Both the position numbers and the translations under genes were made by a program. Source: Amycolatopsis acidiphila (lineage in GTDB: Bacteria; Actinomycetota; Actinomycetes; Mycobacteriales; Pseudonocardiaceae). From it: a DNA stretch of 64,000 nt. The stretch covers positions 7,006,001-7,070,000 of the forward strand of contig NZ_CP090063.1 in the NCBI RefSeq assembly GCF_021391495.1, in the 5' to 3' direction. The notes below the pieces were generated by a model, which saw only the letters and a list, made by a program, of their open reading frames with translations, searched no databases and was not told the DNA's origin. Shown piece after piece: positions 48,869-57,667 of the stretch. How positions within the stretch are numbered: the stretch's first letter is position 1; each line of letters starts with the position of its first letter.

Positions 48869-51676
48869 ATGGCCGTGACGACCACGGTGACAACGGCGCT
48901 GCACGGCCGCGACCCGGAGTTGACCGCACTGAGCGAGGCGCTGGGTTCGCTGCGCTCGGGCACGGGCATGGTCGTGCTGATCGAGGGCAGCCCGGGGATC
49001 GGGAAGAGCCGCCTGCTGGCCGAGGCGGTGCGGATGGCAGGCACCCTGTCAGTACGGGTGGGCGTTGGCGATGCCGACCCGGCCGAGGCCGCCGTCGAAC
49101 TGGCACCGCTGCTGCGGGCACTGTTCGACGGGCCTGCGCTGCTGCTGCCCCGCTCCGCGTTGCCCGTGGCACGCGGTGGTCCCGAACAGCGGTACTGGCT
49201 GCTGCAGGATCTGGAGACGTTGCTGGAGGGCGCGGCGTGCGAAGCACCTCTGGTGGTGTGCCTCGACGACCTCCAGTGGGCGGACAGCGGCACCCTGGCC
49301 GCGCTGCGGGCACTCCCCACCCGGCTCGCGTCGGTCCCGGTCGCCTGGATCCTCGCCGCCCGTCCGGTCCAGCCCGGCAGCGCCCTGGCCGACGTGGTCG
49401 AGCAGCTGGTCGCACAGGGGGCTCGACGCATTACGTTGGAGCCGCTCGCGCCGGCCGCGGTCGCCGAGCTCGCCTCGGAGGTAATGGCAGCCCGGCCCGA
49501 CCAGGCCCTGCTCGACCTGGCGGCGGACGCTGCCGGTAACCCGTTCTTCCTCGTCGAGCTGCTGCGCGGATTGCGTGAGGAGCGACTCGTCCGGATCGAG
49601 GACGGGGCGGCGCGGCTGGTGGAGGCGCGGCTGCCCAAACGGGTCGCCGCAGGCATGCGCCACCGGCTCGCGCGCCTGTCCGAATCAGCCCGCCAGCTCG
49701 CCGCCATCGCGGCATCGCTCGCTCGTCGTTTCACTGTCAGGGAACTGGCCTCGATGCTGGGCGCACCGCCCGCGTCCCTGCTCGTCCCGGTCGAGCAGCT
49801 GATCGAGGCAGGCGTCTTCGCCGAAGGCGCCGACCGGCTGAGTTTCCGGCACGACATCATCCGCGAAGCCGTCCGGGACACGACGACGGTCTCGGCGCGC
49901 CGGGCGCTGGACCGGCAGGCCGTCGACGTCCTGCTCGCGGGCGGGGCGCTCCCGGTCGAGGTCGCCGCGCAGCTCGCCACCAGCGCCGCGCCGGGCGACG
50001 AGATCGCGGTCGGCCTGCTCAAGAGCGCCGCCGACGCGCTCGGCCCGCGCGATCCGGCCGCGGCCGCCGAACTGAGCTGCCACGCGCTGGACCTGATTCC
50101 GGCCGGTCACAGCGCCGCCGGTCCGTTGGTCGCGACCACCACGGTGCTGCTGCACGCCGCGGGCAAGACCGACGACGCCGAAGCGTTCGCGCGCAAACAT
50201 CTGCGCGACGTCGTTCCTGTGGCCGAAGAGACGGCCGTGTCCCTTAGCCTGGCCAGCATGTTCGCCCTGTCGCCAGACGTCCGCGCGGACGCGGGGCGGC
50301 GGGCGCTGGCGCTGCGCGATCTGTCCGATCAGGATCGCGTCCAGCATCTGGCGCGGCTGGCGTACAACCTGGTCCAGGCCGGACGGCCGAGCGAGGCTGC
50401 CGAGCAGCTCCAGCGGGCTCGGCTGACGATCGAACGCGCGGGAGACCTGGCCGCACGCTCGATCCTGCGGCAGGCCGAGGGCGCGCTGCGCTACGTCGAC
50501 GGCTACTTCCAGGACGCGCGCACCCTCCACGAGCAGGCGATGCGCGACGGATTCGGCCCGGGGGAGGAGACCCGGGAGTGGGTCGCGCGCCAGTGGCGCA
50601 GCGAACTGCTCGCCGTGTCCGATCGCTTCCAGGAGTCACTTGAGCTGATCTCGACGGGAATCGCCGCCGCGAACCGGGAGCGGCAGGCGTTCGCGCTCGA
50701 CTTCTTTGAGACCTGGCGCGGCCGGCAGCTGTTCCAGATGGGGCGCCTCGCCGACGCGGCGGCCGCGTTGGAGGGCCGCTTCGACGCGGCCGGCAACACT
50801 CCGGTCGTGGGTGCGCTATACGCGGCAGGCGTCGTCGCGCTCGGCCGGGTCGCGATCCACACCGGTGACGCGCGGCAACGGCGCGAGACGGCGGCGCTGG
50901 CTCGGGCGATGGTGGCAGCGGGCACGCCCGCCAACCGTGCGCACGGCGGCTGGCTGCTCGCGCTCGCCGCGATGGCCGACGGCAAACCAGCCGATGCCCG
51001 CGCGGCGCTCGATGCCGCCCGTCCCGGCGCGGCCGGACGCATCACCCCGCTCTACCCGATGGACGTCACCGACGACCCGCAACTCGTCCGGATCGCGCTC
51101 GCCGCCGGCGACCAGCGACTTGCCCTCGACACGGTCGATTCGGCGGAAGAACGGGCACGTCGCAACCCGGGGATCGGCTCGATCCGCGCGGCGGCCACGC
51201 ACGCCCGCGGCCTGCTCGACGCGGACGTCGCGCTGCTCGCCGAGGCATGCCGGCTCTTCGAGGCAGCGCCGCGCCCGATCGCCCATGCATCGGCGCTGGA
51301 GGACCTGGGGGTCGGACAGCTCAACCGGGGCGAGTCTGCGGCGGGAGTGGAGACGCTCGGTCGCGCACTCGTCGAGTACTCCGAAGCGGGTGCGAGCTGG
51401 GACGCCGGTCGGGTACGCGGGCGGCTGCGCGCCAACGGGGTCCGCCGCAAGCTGGTGACCAGCACGCGACCGAACGCGGGGTGGGCCGCGCTCACCGACT
51501 CCGAACTGACCGTGGTCCGCCTCATCACCACCGGACTGACCAACCGCAAGACAGCTGAACGGCTGTTCGTCTCGCCGCACACGGTCAGCAGCCACCTGCG
51601 CCACGCGTTTACCAAGCTGGGCGTGAACTCCCGCCTCGAACTCGCCCGCGTGGTCGCCGAGCACTCCGCGAACTAG
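48869..51676 (+). CDS. LAL-family LuxR regulator with AAA ATPase
   Basis: The regulator (935 residues) has Walker A IEGSPGIGKSRLLAEAVRMA, Walker B PLVVCLDDLQWADSGTLAAL, a long helical TPR-like middle and a C-terminal LuxR HTH LTDSELTVVRLITTGLTNRK with SPHTVSSHLRHAFTKLGVNS. It is of the bacterial-transcriptional-activator/LAL type and differs from the MalT-like protein at 36279. It likely activates the divergent SDR-hydrolase pair and/or the following SDR-VOC-nitroreductase operon. The start ATG 48869 has only a weak ribosome site (CCAGG). Confidence 0.9.
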   Translation: MAVTTTVTTALHGRDPELTALSEALGSLRSGTGMVVLIEGSPGIGKSRLLAEAVRMAGTLSVRVGVGDADPAEAAVELAPLLRALFDGPALLLPRSALPVARGGPEQRYWLLQDLETLLEGAACEAPLVVCLDDLQWADSGTLAALRALPTRLASVPVAWILAARPVQPGSALADVVEQLVAQGARRITLEPLAPAAVAELASEVMAARPDQALLDLAADAAGNPFFLVELLRGLREERLVRIEDGAARLVEARLPKRVAAGMRHRLARLSESARQLAAIAASLARRFTVRELASMLGAPPASLLVPVEQLIEAGVFAEGADRLSFRHDIIREAVRDTTTVSARRALDRQAVDVLLAGGALPVEVAAQLATSAAPGDEIAVGLLKSAADALGPRDPAAAAELSCHALDLIPAGHSAAGPLVATTTVLLHAAGKTDDAEAFARKHLRDVVPVAEETAVSLSLASMFALSPDVRADAGRRALALRDLSDQDRVQHLARLAYNLVQAGRPSEAAEQLQRARLTIERAGDLAARSILRQAEGALRYVDGYFQDARTLHEQAMRDGFGPGEETREWVARQWRSELLAVSDRFQESLELISTGIAAANRERQAFALDFFETWRGRQLFQMGRLADAAAALEGRFDAAGNTPVVGALYAAGVVALGRVAIHTGDARQRRETAALARAMVAAGTPANRAHGGWLLALAAMADGKPADARAALDAARPGAAGRITPLYPMDVTDDPQLVRIALAAGDQRLALDTVDSAEERARRNPGIGSIRAAATHARGLLDADVALLAEACRLFEAAPRPIAHASALEDLGVGQLNRGESAAGVETLGRALVEYSEAGASWDAGRVRGRLRANGVRRKLVTSTRPNAGWAALTDSELTVVRLITTGLTNRKTAERLFVSPHTVSSHLRHAFTKLGVNSRLELARVVAEHSAN

Positions 51677-51699
51677 ACATCGCACGCCCGTGCGATGTC
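51676..51699 (+). terminator. Hairpin at the LuxR stop codon
   Basis: GACATCGCAC (51676-51685) pairs perfectly with GTGCGATGTC (51690-51699) around a four-base loop; its first base is the last base of the stop codon. Confidence 0.6.
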
Positions 51700-51773
51700 G
51701 CCCCGCTCTCGCGGCGGCAATGTCGTTGTCAGGTCATCCGACCGAAAACGACGACGAAGAAGGCCGAACAGAC

Positions 51774-52523
51774 ATGTCTGGACTGCACGGAAAAGTTGCC
51801 GTGGTCACCGGCGGGACGAGCGGCATCGGCCTGGCCATCACGCAGAGGTTCGTGAAAGAGGGCGCGCATGTCTTCATCACCGGTCGGCGGCAATCCGAGC
51901 TGGACAAGGCGAAGGCCCTGATCGGCGACGGGGTGACCGCGGTGCGCGGTGACGCCACCAGCACCACCGACCTTGACCGTCTCTTTGAGACGGTCAAGGC
52001 GGACAAGGGCGTGCTGGACATCCTGGTCGCCAACTCGGGCCGCGTCGAACCGGAGGAGTTCGGGAAGGTCACCGAGGACAACTTCGACAAGACCTTCGAT
52101 CTCAACGCCAGGGCGACGCTGTTCACCGCGCAGAAAGCACTGCCCTTGATGCGTCAGGGCGGGTCGATCATCCTGGTCGGCTCGATCGCCGGTATCAAGG
52201 GCATGAACGGCTACAGCACCTACAGCGCGACCAAGGCGGCGATCCGCTCCTACACCCGCACCTGGACCCAGGAGTTCCAGGACCGCGGCATCCGGTTCAA
52301 CACCCTGAGTCCCGGCCCGATCGACACGCCGATCATGGACGGCCAGGCGGACACCAAGGCGGGCGCTGACGCCATCCGAGCCGCCTTCGCCTCGGTCATT
52401 CCGCTCGGGCGGATGGGCCAGCCAGAGGAAGTCGCGGCCGCCGCGTATTTCCTGGCCTCCGACGAGAGCAGCTCCGTGACCGGCATCGACCTGGCCGTCG
52501 ACGGCGGCATGGCCCAGGTCTGA
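51774..52523 (+). CDS. Short-chain dehydrogenase/reductase
   Basis: The SDR (249 residues) has AVVTGGTSGIGLAITQRFVK with FITGRRQSE after it, VANSG in place of the usual NNAG, catalytic GSIAGIKGMNGYSTYSATKA and the C-terminal VTGIDLAVDGGMAQV. It is the first gene of an operon with the VOC, nitroreductase, MFS-fragment and SDR genes. ATG 51774 is preceded by GAAGG. Confidence 0.9.
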   Translation: MSGLHGKVAVVTGGTSGIGLAITQRFVKEGAHVFITGRRQSELDKAKALIGDGVTAVRGDATSTTDLDRLFETVKADKGVLDILVANSGRVEPEEFGKVTEDNFDKTFDLNARATLFTAQKALPLMRQGGSIILVGSIAGIKGMNGYSTYSATKAAIRSYTRTWTQEFQDRGIRFNTLSPGPIDTPIMDGQADTKAGADAIRAAFASVIPLGRMGQPEEVAAAAYFLASDESSSVTGIDLAVDGGMAQV

Positions 52524-52560
52524 CGCCACCTTCCGGCACAATCCAGAAAAGGATCACATC

Positions 52561-52914
52561 ATGAACATTTCCGTGCTCGGCCTGAGCATCGACTGCGCCG
52601 ACGCAGTCAAACTGGCCCAGTTCTGGGCCGATGTCCTCGATCGGCAGGTGAGTCCGCGGGCCAGCGCCGAGTTCGCCGCGATCGGTCCCGACGCGTCGAC
52701 GCAGCTTCTTGCGCTGACGTTCCACCAGGTCCCCGAGGCCAAGACGGTCAAGAACCGGCTGCACCTGGACCTGATCAGCACCGAGTTCGCCGCGGAATCC
52801 GACCGCCTGCTGTCCCTGGGCGCCACCCGGGTGGCCGACGTCGAACGCGACGGCGCGCGCTGGAGCACCTTTCGCGACCCCGAGGGCAACGAGTTCGACC
52901 TGGTGGCCGGGTGA
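52561..52914 (+). CDS. VOC-family glyoxalase-like protein
   Basis: A 117-residue one-module vicinal-oxygen-chelate fold protein with DCADAVKLAQFWADVLDRQV, KNRLHLDLIST and WSTFRDPEGNEFDLVAG. The final Glu and the His of the second strand are possible metal ligands. Start ATG follows AAAAGGATC. Its stop overlaps the next GTG start by four bases. Confidence 0.85.
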   Translation: MNISVLGLSIDCADAVKLAQFWADVLDRQVSPRASAEFAAIGPDASTQLLALTFHQVPEAKTVKNRLHLDLISTEFAAESDRLLSLGATRVADVERDGARWSTFRDPEGNEFDLVAG

Positions 52915-53363
52915 ACCCCGACAAGCAGGCGGCTCAGGAGTACGTGCCGAGCCCGAGTGAACGCGTGCGAATCCAGGTGGCCAGCTACGAAGCCACCGAC
53001 GGACGGGAAGGCGGAACGCTGGAAGGACGTCCGGTCGTCATCCTGACCATGACCGGAGCCACCAGCGGCCAGATCCGCAAGACCCCGGTCGTGCGGATCG
53101 AGCGCGACGGCACCTACCTCGCCGTCGCCTCCGCCGGGGGCGCGCCGAACAACCCAGCCTGGTACCACAATCTGATCGCCCATCGCGACGTGCGGCTCCA
53201 GGATGGCGCCCGGGTGTACCACCTGCGCGCTCGCGAGGTCTTCGGCGAAGAGAAGACCGAAGCGTGGACACTGGCCGAATCGCGATGGCCCCATTTTCCG
53301 GAGTATCGAGCCAAAACAAGTCGGGAAATCCCGATCCTGCTACTCGAACCATCGGCACCGTGA
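52911..53363 (+). CDS. Deazaflavin (F420)-dependent nitroreductase-like protein
   Basis: The product has 150 residues and is of the same Ddn-like family as the 39048 gene. It has EGGTLEGRPVVILTMTGATS, TPVVRIERDG and the cofactor element AGGAPNNPAWYHNLIAHRDV. The N-terminus is longer and different. GTG 52911 overlaps the VOC stop, and its own stop overlaps the ATG of the MFS fragment by one base. Confidence 0.88.
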   Translation: MNPDKQAAQEYVPSPSERVRIQVASYEATDGREGGTLEGRPVVILTMTGATSGQIRKTPVVRIERDGTYLAVASAGGAPNNPAWYHNLIAHRDVRLQDGARVYHLRAREVFGEEKTEAWTLAESRWPHFPEYRAKTSREIPILLLEPSAP

Positions 53364-53509
53364 TGACCACCGCCGAGCGCTTGCGCGGCGGGGTGGGCGT
53401 CGCTGCGGTCACCCTCGGCACGTTCACCTTGGTCACCAACGAGTTCATCCCAGTCGGGTTGCTGGCCAGCAAGCCCGTCCCTGCGGAAAGGCAGCGTGCT
53501 AATGGATAA
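53363..53509 (+). pseudogene. MFS transporter 5' fragment
   Basis: Only the first helix remains: MTTAERLRGGVGVAAVTLGT, then FTLVTNEFIPVGLLASK, a typical start of sugar/drug MFS exporters. The frame then ends in unrelated residues (PVPAERQRANG). The following SDR starts inside its end. A deletion that removed most of the transporter is likely. Confidence 0.7.
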
Positions 53510-54248
53510 CCAGGTTGTACTGATCACCGGAGCCCTTGCCGGCATCGGCCGGGCAACGGCGACCGCGTTCGCCCGCGACGGCGCGTCCGTCGTCGTTTCC
53601 GGGCGACGTGACGAGGAAGGCAGGGCGCTGGTCGCCGAACTTCGGGAACTGGGCGGCAACGCCGAGTACATCCATGCCGACGTCGCCATCGAGGACGAGG
53701 TCCGCGCACTGGTCAAGGGCACCGTCACGATATTCGGCAGGCTCGATGCTGCCGTCAACAACGCGGGCTTCACCGGCGACAGCGGCCCGCTGACAACCCA
53801 GACCGAGCAGGCATACGACACCGTGTTCAACACCAACGTCCGCGGCCTGCTGTTCTGCCTCAAGCACGAACTGCGCGTGATGATCGAGCAGGGAAGCGGC
53901 AGCATCGTCAACCTGTCCTCGACCTTCGGTGAGCGCGGCGGCGCGGGCGCGGGCCTGTATGTGGCCAGCAAGCACGCGGTGAACGGATTCACTCGGTCCG
54001 CGGCCCTTGAGGTCGCGGCCGACGGCATCCGGGTCAACGCGGTCGCTCCCGGTCCGGTGGCCACCGCGGGCCTGGCAGCCTTCGCCGGCAGTCCGGATAT
54101 GACCGCGGCCCTGGCCGCCGACGTCCCCATGGGCCGCCTCGGCCACGTCGACGAGATCGCCGAGGTCATCCAGTTTCTCACCTCGGATCAGGCCAGGTTC
54201 ATCACCGGCCAGATCGTCGCCGTGAACGGTGGCAAGACGGCCCGCTGA
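53502..54248 (+). CDS. Short-chain dehydrogenase/reductase
   Basis: The SDR (248 residues) has VVLITGALAGIGRATATAFA with SGRRDEEGR, AAVNNAGFTGDSGPL, catalytic NLSSTFGERGGAGAGLYVAS ending in KHAV (Tyr and Lys present) and TGQIVAVNGGKTAR. ATG 53502 is preferred over GTG 53496. It ends the operon from 51774. The 233 bases after it (54249-54481) hold no gene that I can support. Confidence 0.9.
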   Translation: MDNQVVLITGALAGIGRATATAFARDGASVVVSGRRDEEGRALVAELRELGGNAEYIHADVAIEDEVRALVKGTVTIFGRLDAAVNNAGFTGDSGPLTTQTEQAYDTVFNTNVRGLLFCLKHELRVMIEQGSGSIVNLSSTFGERGGAGAGLYVASKHAVNGFTRSAALEVAADGIRVNAVAPGPVATAGLAAFAGSPDMTAALAADVPMGRLGHVDEIAEVIQFLTSDQARFITGQIVAVNGGKTAR

Positions 54249-54481
54249 CATGGAGGGACAGCTGGAGGGCAAACGCGTGACCCTCACCGATGCCGACTAT
54301 GAACACGATCGGGCACCGGATGCCGGCGCCGCCCGTGGATGCCACCGACCCAGCCCCCGCCGGAGCCGCTGGCGGTATGCGGCCTAGCAGAACGGCTCCC
54401 ATTCGGGAGCTCTCGATAACGAACGAGACAACTTTCGTCGATGCCTGTCCAAAAACCCGAAAATTACGCATTGTAACGGGA

Positions 54482-54922
54482 GTGGACCTTGGGGGAGCTT
54501 ATTACAACCCGAAAGACCAGGTCAGGACCCTTGAACGGCTCCGCGAGAAGCTCCCCAACCTCGACGCACCCGAGCCGACGGAGGCCCGGCCGGACCGGCC
54601 TCGGCGTGCCCGGCAATTCGACTCCGACCAAGTCGAGCGGCTGATCGCCGCCTACCAGGCCGGCGCGACGGTGTACCAACTCAGCGACCGGTTCGGTATC
54701 GAACGGCGCACGGTCAGCAACATCCTCCACCGGCACGGTGTGCCGATGCGCCGCCGCGGCCTCTCTCCAGGCCAAGTCGACGAAGCCATCCACCTCTACA
54801 ACCTCGGCTGGTCCCTGGCACGAGTCGGCGATCACCTCGGCGTCAACCACACCACCGTGCTGAACAAACTCCGTGAACGCGGCGTCCCCACCCGAGACTC
54901 CCACGGCCGACCGCGAACATGA
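54482..54922 (+). CDS. Tandem-HTH protein (copy 2)
   Basis: The 146-residue protein starts [20 protein letters not shown] and contains two HTH units: [20 protein letters not shown] with [20 protein letters not shown], and [20 protein letters not shown] with [20 protein letters not shown]. It is about 75% similar to the protein at 61564 and to the wreck at 30556. The HTH pair resembles the DNA-binding tail of actinobacterial serine recombinases, without a catalytic domain. Sequence identity between copies begins at the GTG, which supports this start over the ATG at 54290. It may be a regulator of integrated elements. Confidence 0.7.
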   Translation: MDLGGAYYNPKDQVRTLERLREKLPNLDAPEPTEARPDRPRRARQFDSDQVERLIAAYQAGATVYQLSDRFGIERRTVSNILHRHGVPMRRRGLSPGQVDEAIHLYNLGWSLARVGDHLGVNHTTVLNKLRERGVPTRDSHGRPRT

Positions 54923-55002
54923 CCGAGACCCGGTCGGGCAGGAAGTGACCGCGCCCGGTGAGCAGTGCCAGCTCGTGGACTCATGATCTCGATCGGTGGG
55001 GT

Positions 55003-55815
55003 TCAGTCGGGAGTGAGGCGGAAGATGGGCCAGCCGATCTCGGTGCGCCATCGGCCGGACTCGTCAGTGTCGCGGGGGCCGACCAGATAGGTTTCGTGGA
55101 TGGGGCCGGCCACGGTCAGGGTGTGCGTGGTAGCCCAGCCGCCCAAGCGGCCGTAGGTGACGTCGATGTCGTCGTGTGGTCCGGTGTGGACGGTGACGGC
55201 GAGTTCGACCGCCGGAAGGTCGAGGACCTCGATCCTCCCGGCTGCTCTGGGTTGGTGCACGGGATGGAACACGGTCATCTCGCCTGAGCCGTGAGTGAAC
55301 AGTTCGTTGGCGTACCGGCCGGCGGGTGCCCCGGTGCGCTCGCCGGGCGGGAACGCGGCGTCGAGCTCGGCCATGGCCGCGGCGTACCAGTGGTGGACGT
55401 CGTCCACTCCGACCGTGCCGCGGATGGCGGCGACCGTGCGCGCCGGTTCGGAGCGCAGGTGCACCGGCAGCTCCTCGGTGCCGGTGCGCAGGAGTGTGCG
55501 CAGGGACACCACGGCGGCGCGGGTGCGGTCGAGGGTGTCCTCCAGCCGACGCAGGTGGGCTGTGACCAAGTCGGTGCGCCGTAGTGGGTCGTCGGTGGCC
55601 AGAATTTGCTTCACCTCGGCCAGCGGCACGTCGAGCTGACGCAGTTGGTGTATCACCTGCGCGGACGGGATCTGCGCCGCTGTGTAGTACCGGTAACCGG
55701 AGCTCGGGTCCACAGTGGTGGGCACCAGCAGGCCGGACTCGTGGTAGCGGCGCAGCGTGCGCACGCTCAGGTGGGTGAGGGTGGCGAATTCTCCGATGGT
55801 CAGCCCGGCGCGCAT
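55003..55815 (-). CDS. MerR-family regulator with GyrI-like effector domain
   Basis: The protein (270 residues) has an N-terminal MerR HTH (LTIGEFATLTHLSVRTLRRY, then ESGLLVPTTVDPSSGYRYYT), a coiled helix (about 75-115) and a C-terminal GyrI-like small-molecule domain (about 120-270) with VELAVTVHTGPHDDIDVTYG. ATG 55815 starts directly before the HTH; the frame extends to 55962. The divergent SnoaL-like gene has a MerR-type promoter and is the likely target. Confidence 0.88.
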   Translation of the reverse strand: MRAGLTIGEFATLTHLSVRTLRRYHESGLLVPTTVDPSSGYRYYTAAQIPSAQVIHQLRQLDVPLAEVKQILATDDPLRRTDLVTAHLRRLEDTLDRTRAAVVSLRTLLRTGTEELPVHLRSEPARTVAAIRGTVGVDDVHHWYAAAMAELDAAFPPGERTGAPAGRYANELFTHGSGEMTVFHPVHQPRAAGRIEVLDLPAVELAVTVHTGPHDDIDVTYGRLGGWATTHTLTVAGPIHETYLVGPRDTDESGRWRTEIGWPIFRLTPD

Positions 55816-55856
55816 GCCCCCACTGTGCCCCCTCCCGCTGGGAGCGGATCCAGGAC

Positions 55857-55887
55857 TTGACCCTCTCCCGGCGAGAGAGCCCAGGTT
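55857..55887 (+). promoter_or_regulatory. MerR-type promoter with 19-bp spacer
   Basis: The -35-like TTGACC (55857-55862) and -10-like CAGGTT (55882-55887) are 19 bases apart, longer than the normal 17, and the spacer holds the dyad CTCTC-CCGGC-GAGAG (55863-55877). This is the standard architecture of promoters activated by DNA distortion by MerR proteins. It precedes the gene at 55895. Confidence 0.55.
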
Positions 55888-55894
55888 GGGTGAC

Positions 55895-56263
55895 ATGGAA
55901 CAATTCGATTGGACCCAGGTGAACGAGATCGCACCGGACGATCTCCCCGACGCGATCACCACCTACCTCGTCGCGCACCATACGCGCGACCTCGATACCG
56001 CGATCGGGCAGTACACCCCTGACGCCGTGGTGACCGACGAGCGCCGCGACCACCACGGGCCAGCGGAGATCCGTGCCTGGCTGGCCCGCTCGGTCACCGA
56101 GTACACCTACACGACCACGCTCACCGCCGCCTACCGCGCCGACCAGGACCACTTCGACGTCCTGCACCGCCTGCAGGGCGACTTCCCCGGCGGAATCGCG
56201 GACCTGCACTACCGCTTCACGCTACGGGACGGCCACGTCGCCCGGCTGGTCATCGAACCGTAG
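55895..56263 (+). CDS. SnoaL/NTF2-fold protein
   Basis: A 122-residue protein with DLPDAITTYLVAHHTRDLDT, YTPDAVVTDERRDHHGPAEI and LHYRFTLRDGHVARLVIEP, a SnoaL-like pattern. It is likely activated by the divergent MerR regulator in response to a small molecule. Its start lies eight bases after the -10, so its leader is very short. Confidence 0.8.
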   Translation: MEQFDWTQVNEIAPDDLPDAITTYLVAHHTRDLDTAIGQYTPDAVVTDERRDHHGPAEIRAWLARSVTEYTYTTTLTAAYRADQDHFDVLHRLQGDFPGGIADLHYRFTLRDGHVARLVIEP

Positions 56264-56270
56264 GGAGCAT

Positions 56271-56815
56271 GGACGTGAGGACGGGGTTCATTGCCGCCGG
56301 CACGCCGGGCGGCTTCGGCACGGCCTACGCACAGGCCGCACTCGACATCGGCGACCGGGTTGTCCTGACCGCCCGCCGGGTCGACGCGCCAGCGGACTGA
56401 GCACGCCGCTACGGCGAGCGCGCACTGGTGTTGCCTCTGGATGTCACCGACCCTGCGCAGGTCCGTGCCGCTGTGGCCGGCGCCGAGGAGCATTTCGGCG
56501 GGATCGACGTACTGGTCAACAACGCCGGACGCGGGTGGCATGGATCGGTCGAAGGAATGGCCGAAACTGCGGTCCGCGCGGTGTTCGAGCTGAACTTTTC
56601 GCCGTGTTGTCGGTCACCCGCGCCGTGCTGCCCGGCATGCACGCCCGCGGCCGCGGCCGGATCATCACCATGTCCTCGGCCGCCGGCCTACGGCCCGCGC
56701 CGGGATTCGGCTACTACAGCGCCGCCAAACACGCGATCGAAGGCATCACCACTGCTCTCCGCACCGAGGTTGGCGGCCTCGGCATCCACGTCCTGACCGT
56801 CGAACCCGGCCCCGC
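56271..56815 (+). pseudogene. Short-chain dehydrogenase, broken and truncated
   Basis: The frame starts MDVRTGFIAAGTPGGFGTAY (ATG 56271), has an in-frame stop TGA at 56398-56400 and continues LPLDVTDPAQVRAAVAGAEE and IDVLVNNAGRGWHGSVEG. Near 56597 it shifts frame to AVLSVTRAVLPGMHARGRGR, then the catalytic GFGYYSAAKHAIEGITTALR. It ends after VLTVEPGP near 56815, where a hydrolase fragment on the other strand begins. About 60 C-terminal residues are missing. Confidence 0.8.
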
Positions 56816-56931
56816 AGCGGGTTCGGCGGGGCGACCACGGTGTGGCCGTCCGTCGCGAGCTCGCGGATCACTCCCGCGAAGCCTGACGCGTCCGCGAAGG
56901 CGCCGTGAACGAGGACCAGCGTGGGGGACAT
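56816..56931 (-). pseudogene. 5' fragment of an alpha/beta hydrolase
   Basis: MSPTLVLVHGAFADASGFAG followed by VIRELATDGHTVVAPPNPL is the standard start of an alpha/beta hydrolase (oxyanion HG). After 39 codons it meets the truncated SDR end-on, so both genes have lost their 3' parts in one event. Confidence 0.75.
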
Positions 56932-56980
56932 GGGCACGCTCCTTTCTCTCGTGCCTTCGAGCCTCCCGCCGGCTCGCACG

Positions 56981-57012
56981 GCGGTCCCTCACACGTTCGG
57001 ATGAGGGACCGC
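56981..57012. promoter_or_regulatory. 11-bp-arm palindrome before the glycosylase gene
   Basis: GCGGTCCCTCA (56981-56991) and TGAGGGACCGC (57002-57012) are perfect arms around ten bases. The site lies between the hydrolase fragment (minus) and the tag-like gene (plus). The inner word TCACACGTTC (56989-56998) recurs in reverse as GAACGTGTGA (48809-48818) in the divergent promoter of the LuxR gene at 48869. Confidence 0.5.
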
Positions 57013-57039
57013 GCCCGGACCGCCGTCCATACTGAGGGC

Positions 57040-57603
57040 ATGTCGGTGGTCGTCGGACAGGACGGGAAGCCGCGCTGCCCCTGGGCCGGCGCCGGCGACT
57101 CCCCGCTCGGTCGCTACCACGATGACGTCTGGGGCCGGCGCACCTACGACGAGTCCGCCATGTTCGAGGCGCTCACGCTCGGCGTGTTCGAGGTCGGGCT
57201 GAGCTGGGCCGTCGTGTTCGGCAAACGGGACGCCTTCCGCGCCGCGTTCCGGAACTTCGCCGTCGCCGAGGTCGCGGCGATGACCGACCGGGACGTCGAC
57301 CGGCTGGTGCTGGACGCCTCGATCATCCGCAACCGCGGCAAGATCCAGGCCACCATCGACAACGCCCGCGCCATGGGCTCCGCGTCACCAAGCCTTGCCG
57401 CGCTCGCCAAGTCGTACGAGGTCAACCGCAAGCACGCGCCCCGCTCCGTCGCCGACCTGCCCAGCTCCACGCCCCAGTCGGAGGCATTCGCCAAGCAGCT
57501 CAAGGCGCAGGGATACCGCTTCGTCGGCCCGACCAGCGTGTACGCGTTCATGCAGAACACCGGCGTGGTCAACGACCACGTCCACGGCTGTTTCCGCGCA
57601 TAG
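57040..57603 (+). CDS. tag: DNA-3-methyladenine glycosylase I
   Basis: The enzyme (187 residues) removes 3-methyladenine from DNA. Family features are RCPWAGAGDSPLGRYHDDVW, FEALTLGVFEVGLSWAVVFG with the substrate-contacting aromatics, IIRNRGKIQATIDNARA, and the zinc-binding end GYRFVGPTSVYAFMQNTGVV with NDHVHGC. Zinc ligands appear as C, H, H, C (Cys near the start; DHVHGC at the end). The start ATG 57040 is preceded by GAGG. Confidence 0.9.
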   Translation: MSVVVGQDGKPRCPWAGAGDSPLGRYHDDVWGRRTYDESAMFEALTLGVFEVGLSWAVVFGKRDAFRAAFRNFAVAEVAAMTDRDVDRLVLDASIIRNRGKIQATIDNARAMGSASPSLAALAKSYEVNRKHAPRSVADLPSSTPQSEAFAKQLKAQGYRFVGPTSVYAFMQNTGVVNDHVHGCFRA

Positions 57604-57667
57604 TGCACGGTGTCGCCGCCGGAACTGGACCTCCGGACGCTGGGACATGACCGTCGGCCGGGAACGG

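Noticed and set aside
48034..50022. Reading the SDR as a 662-residue protein starting at 50022
   Set aside because: The upstream 418 codons are antisense to the LuxR ATPase; the SDR fold starts at ATG 48768.
36279..54248. A polyketide or terpenoid biosynthetic cluster (because of SnoaL-like, SDR, LAL and F420 proteins)
   Set aside because: No synthase, cyclase core, NRPS module or terpene synthase is present; the set fits a decayed catabolic/redox region better.
54290..54481. Extending HTH copy 2 upstream to ATG 54290
   Set aside because: Identity with copy 3 starts only at the GTG at 54482, and the upstream residues have no counterpart.
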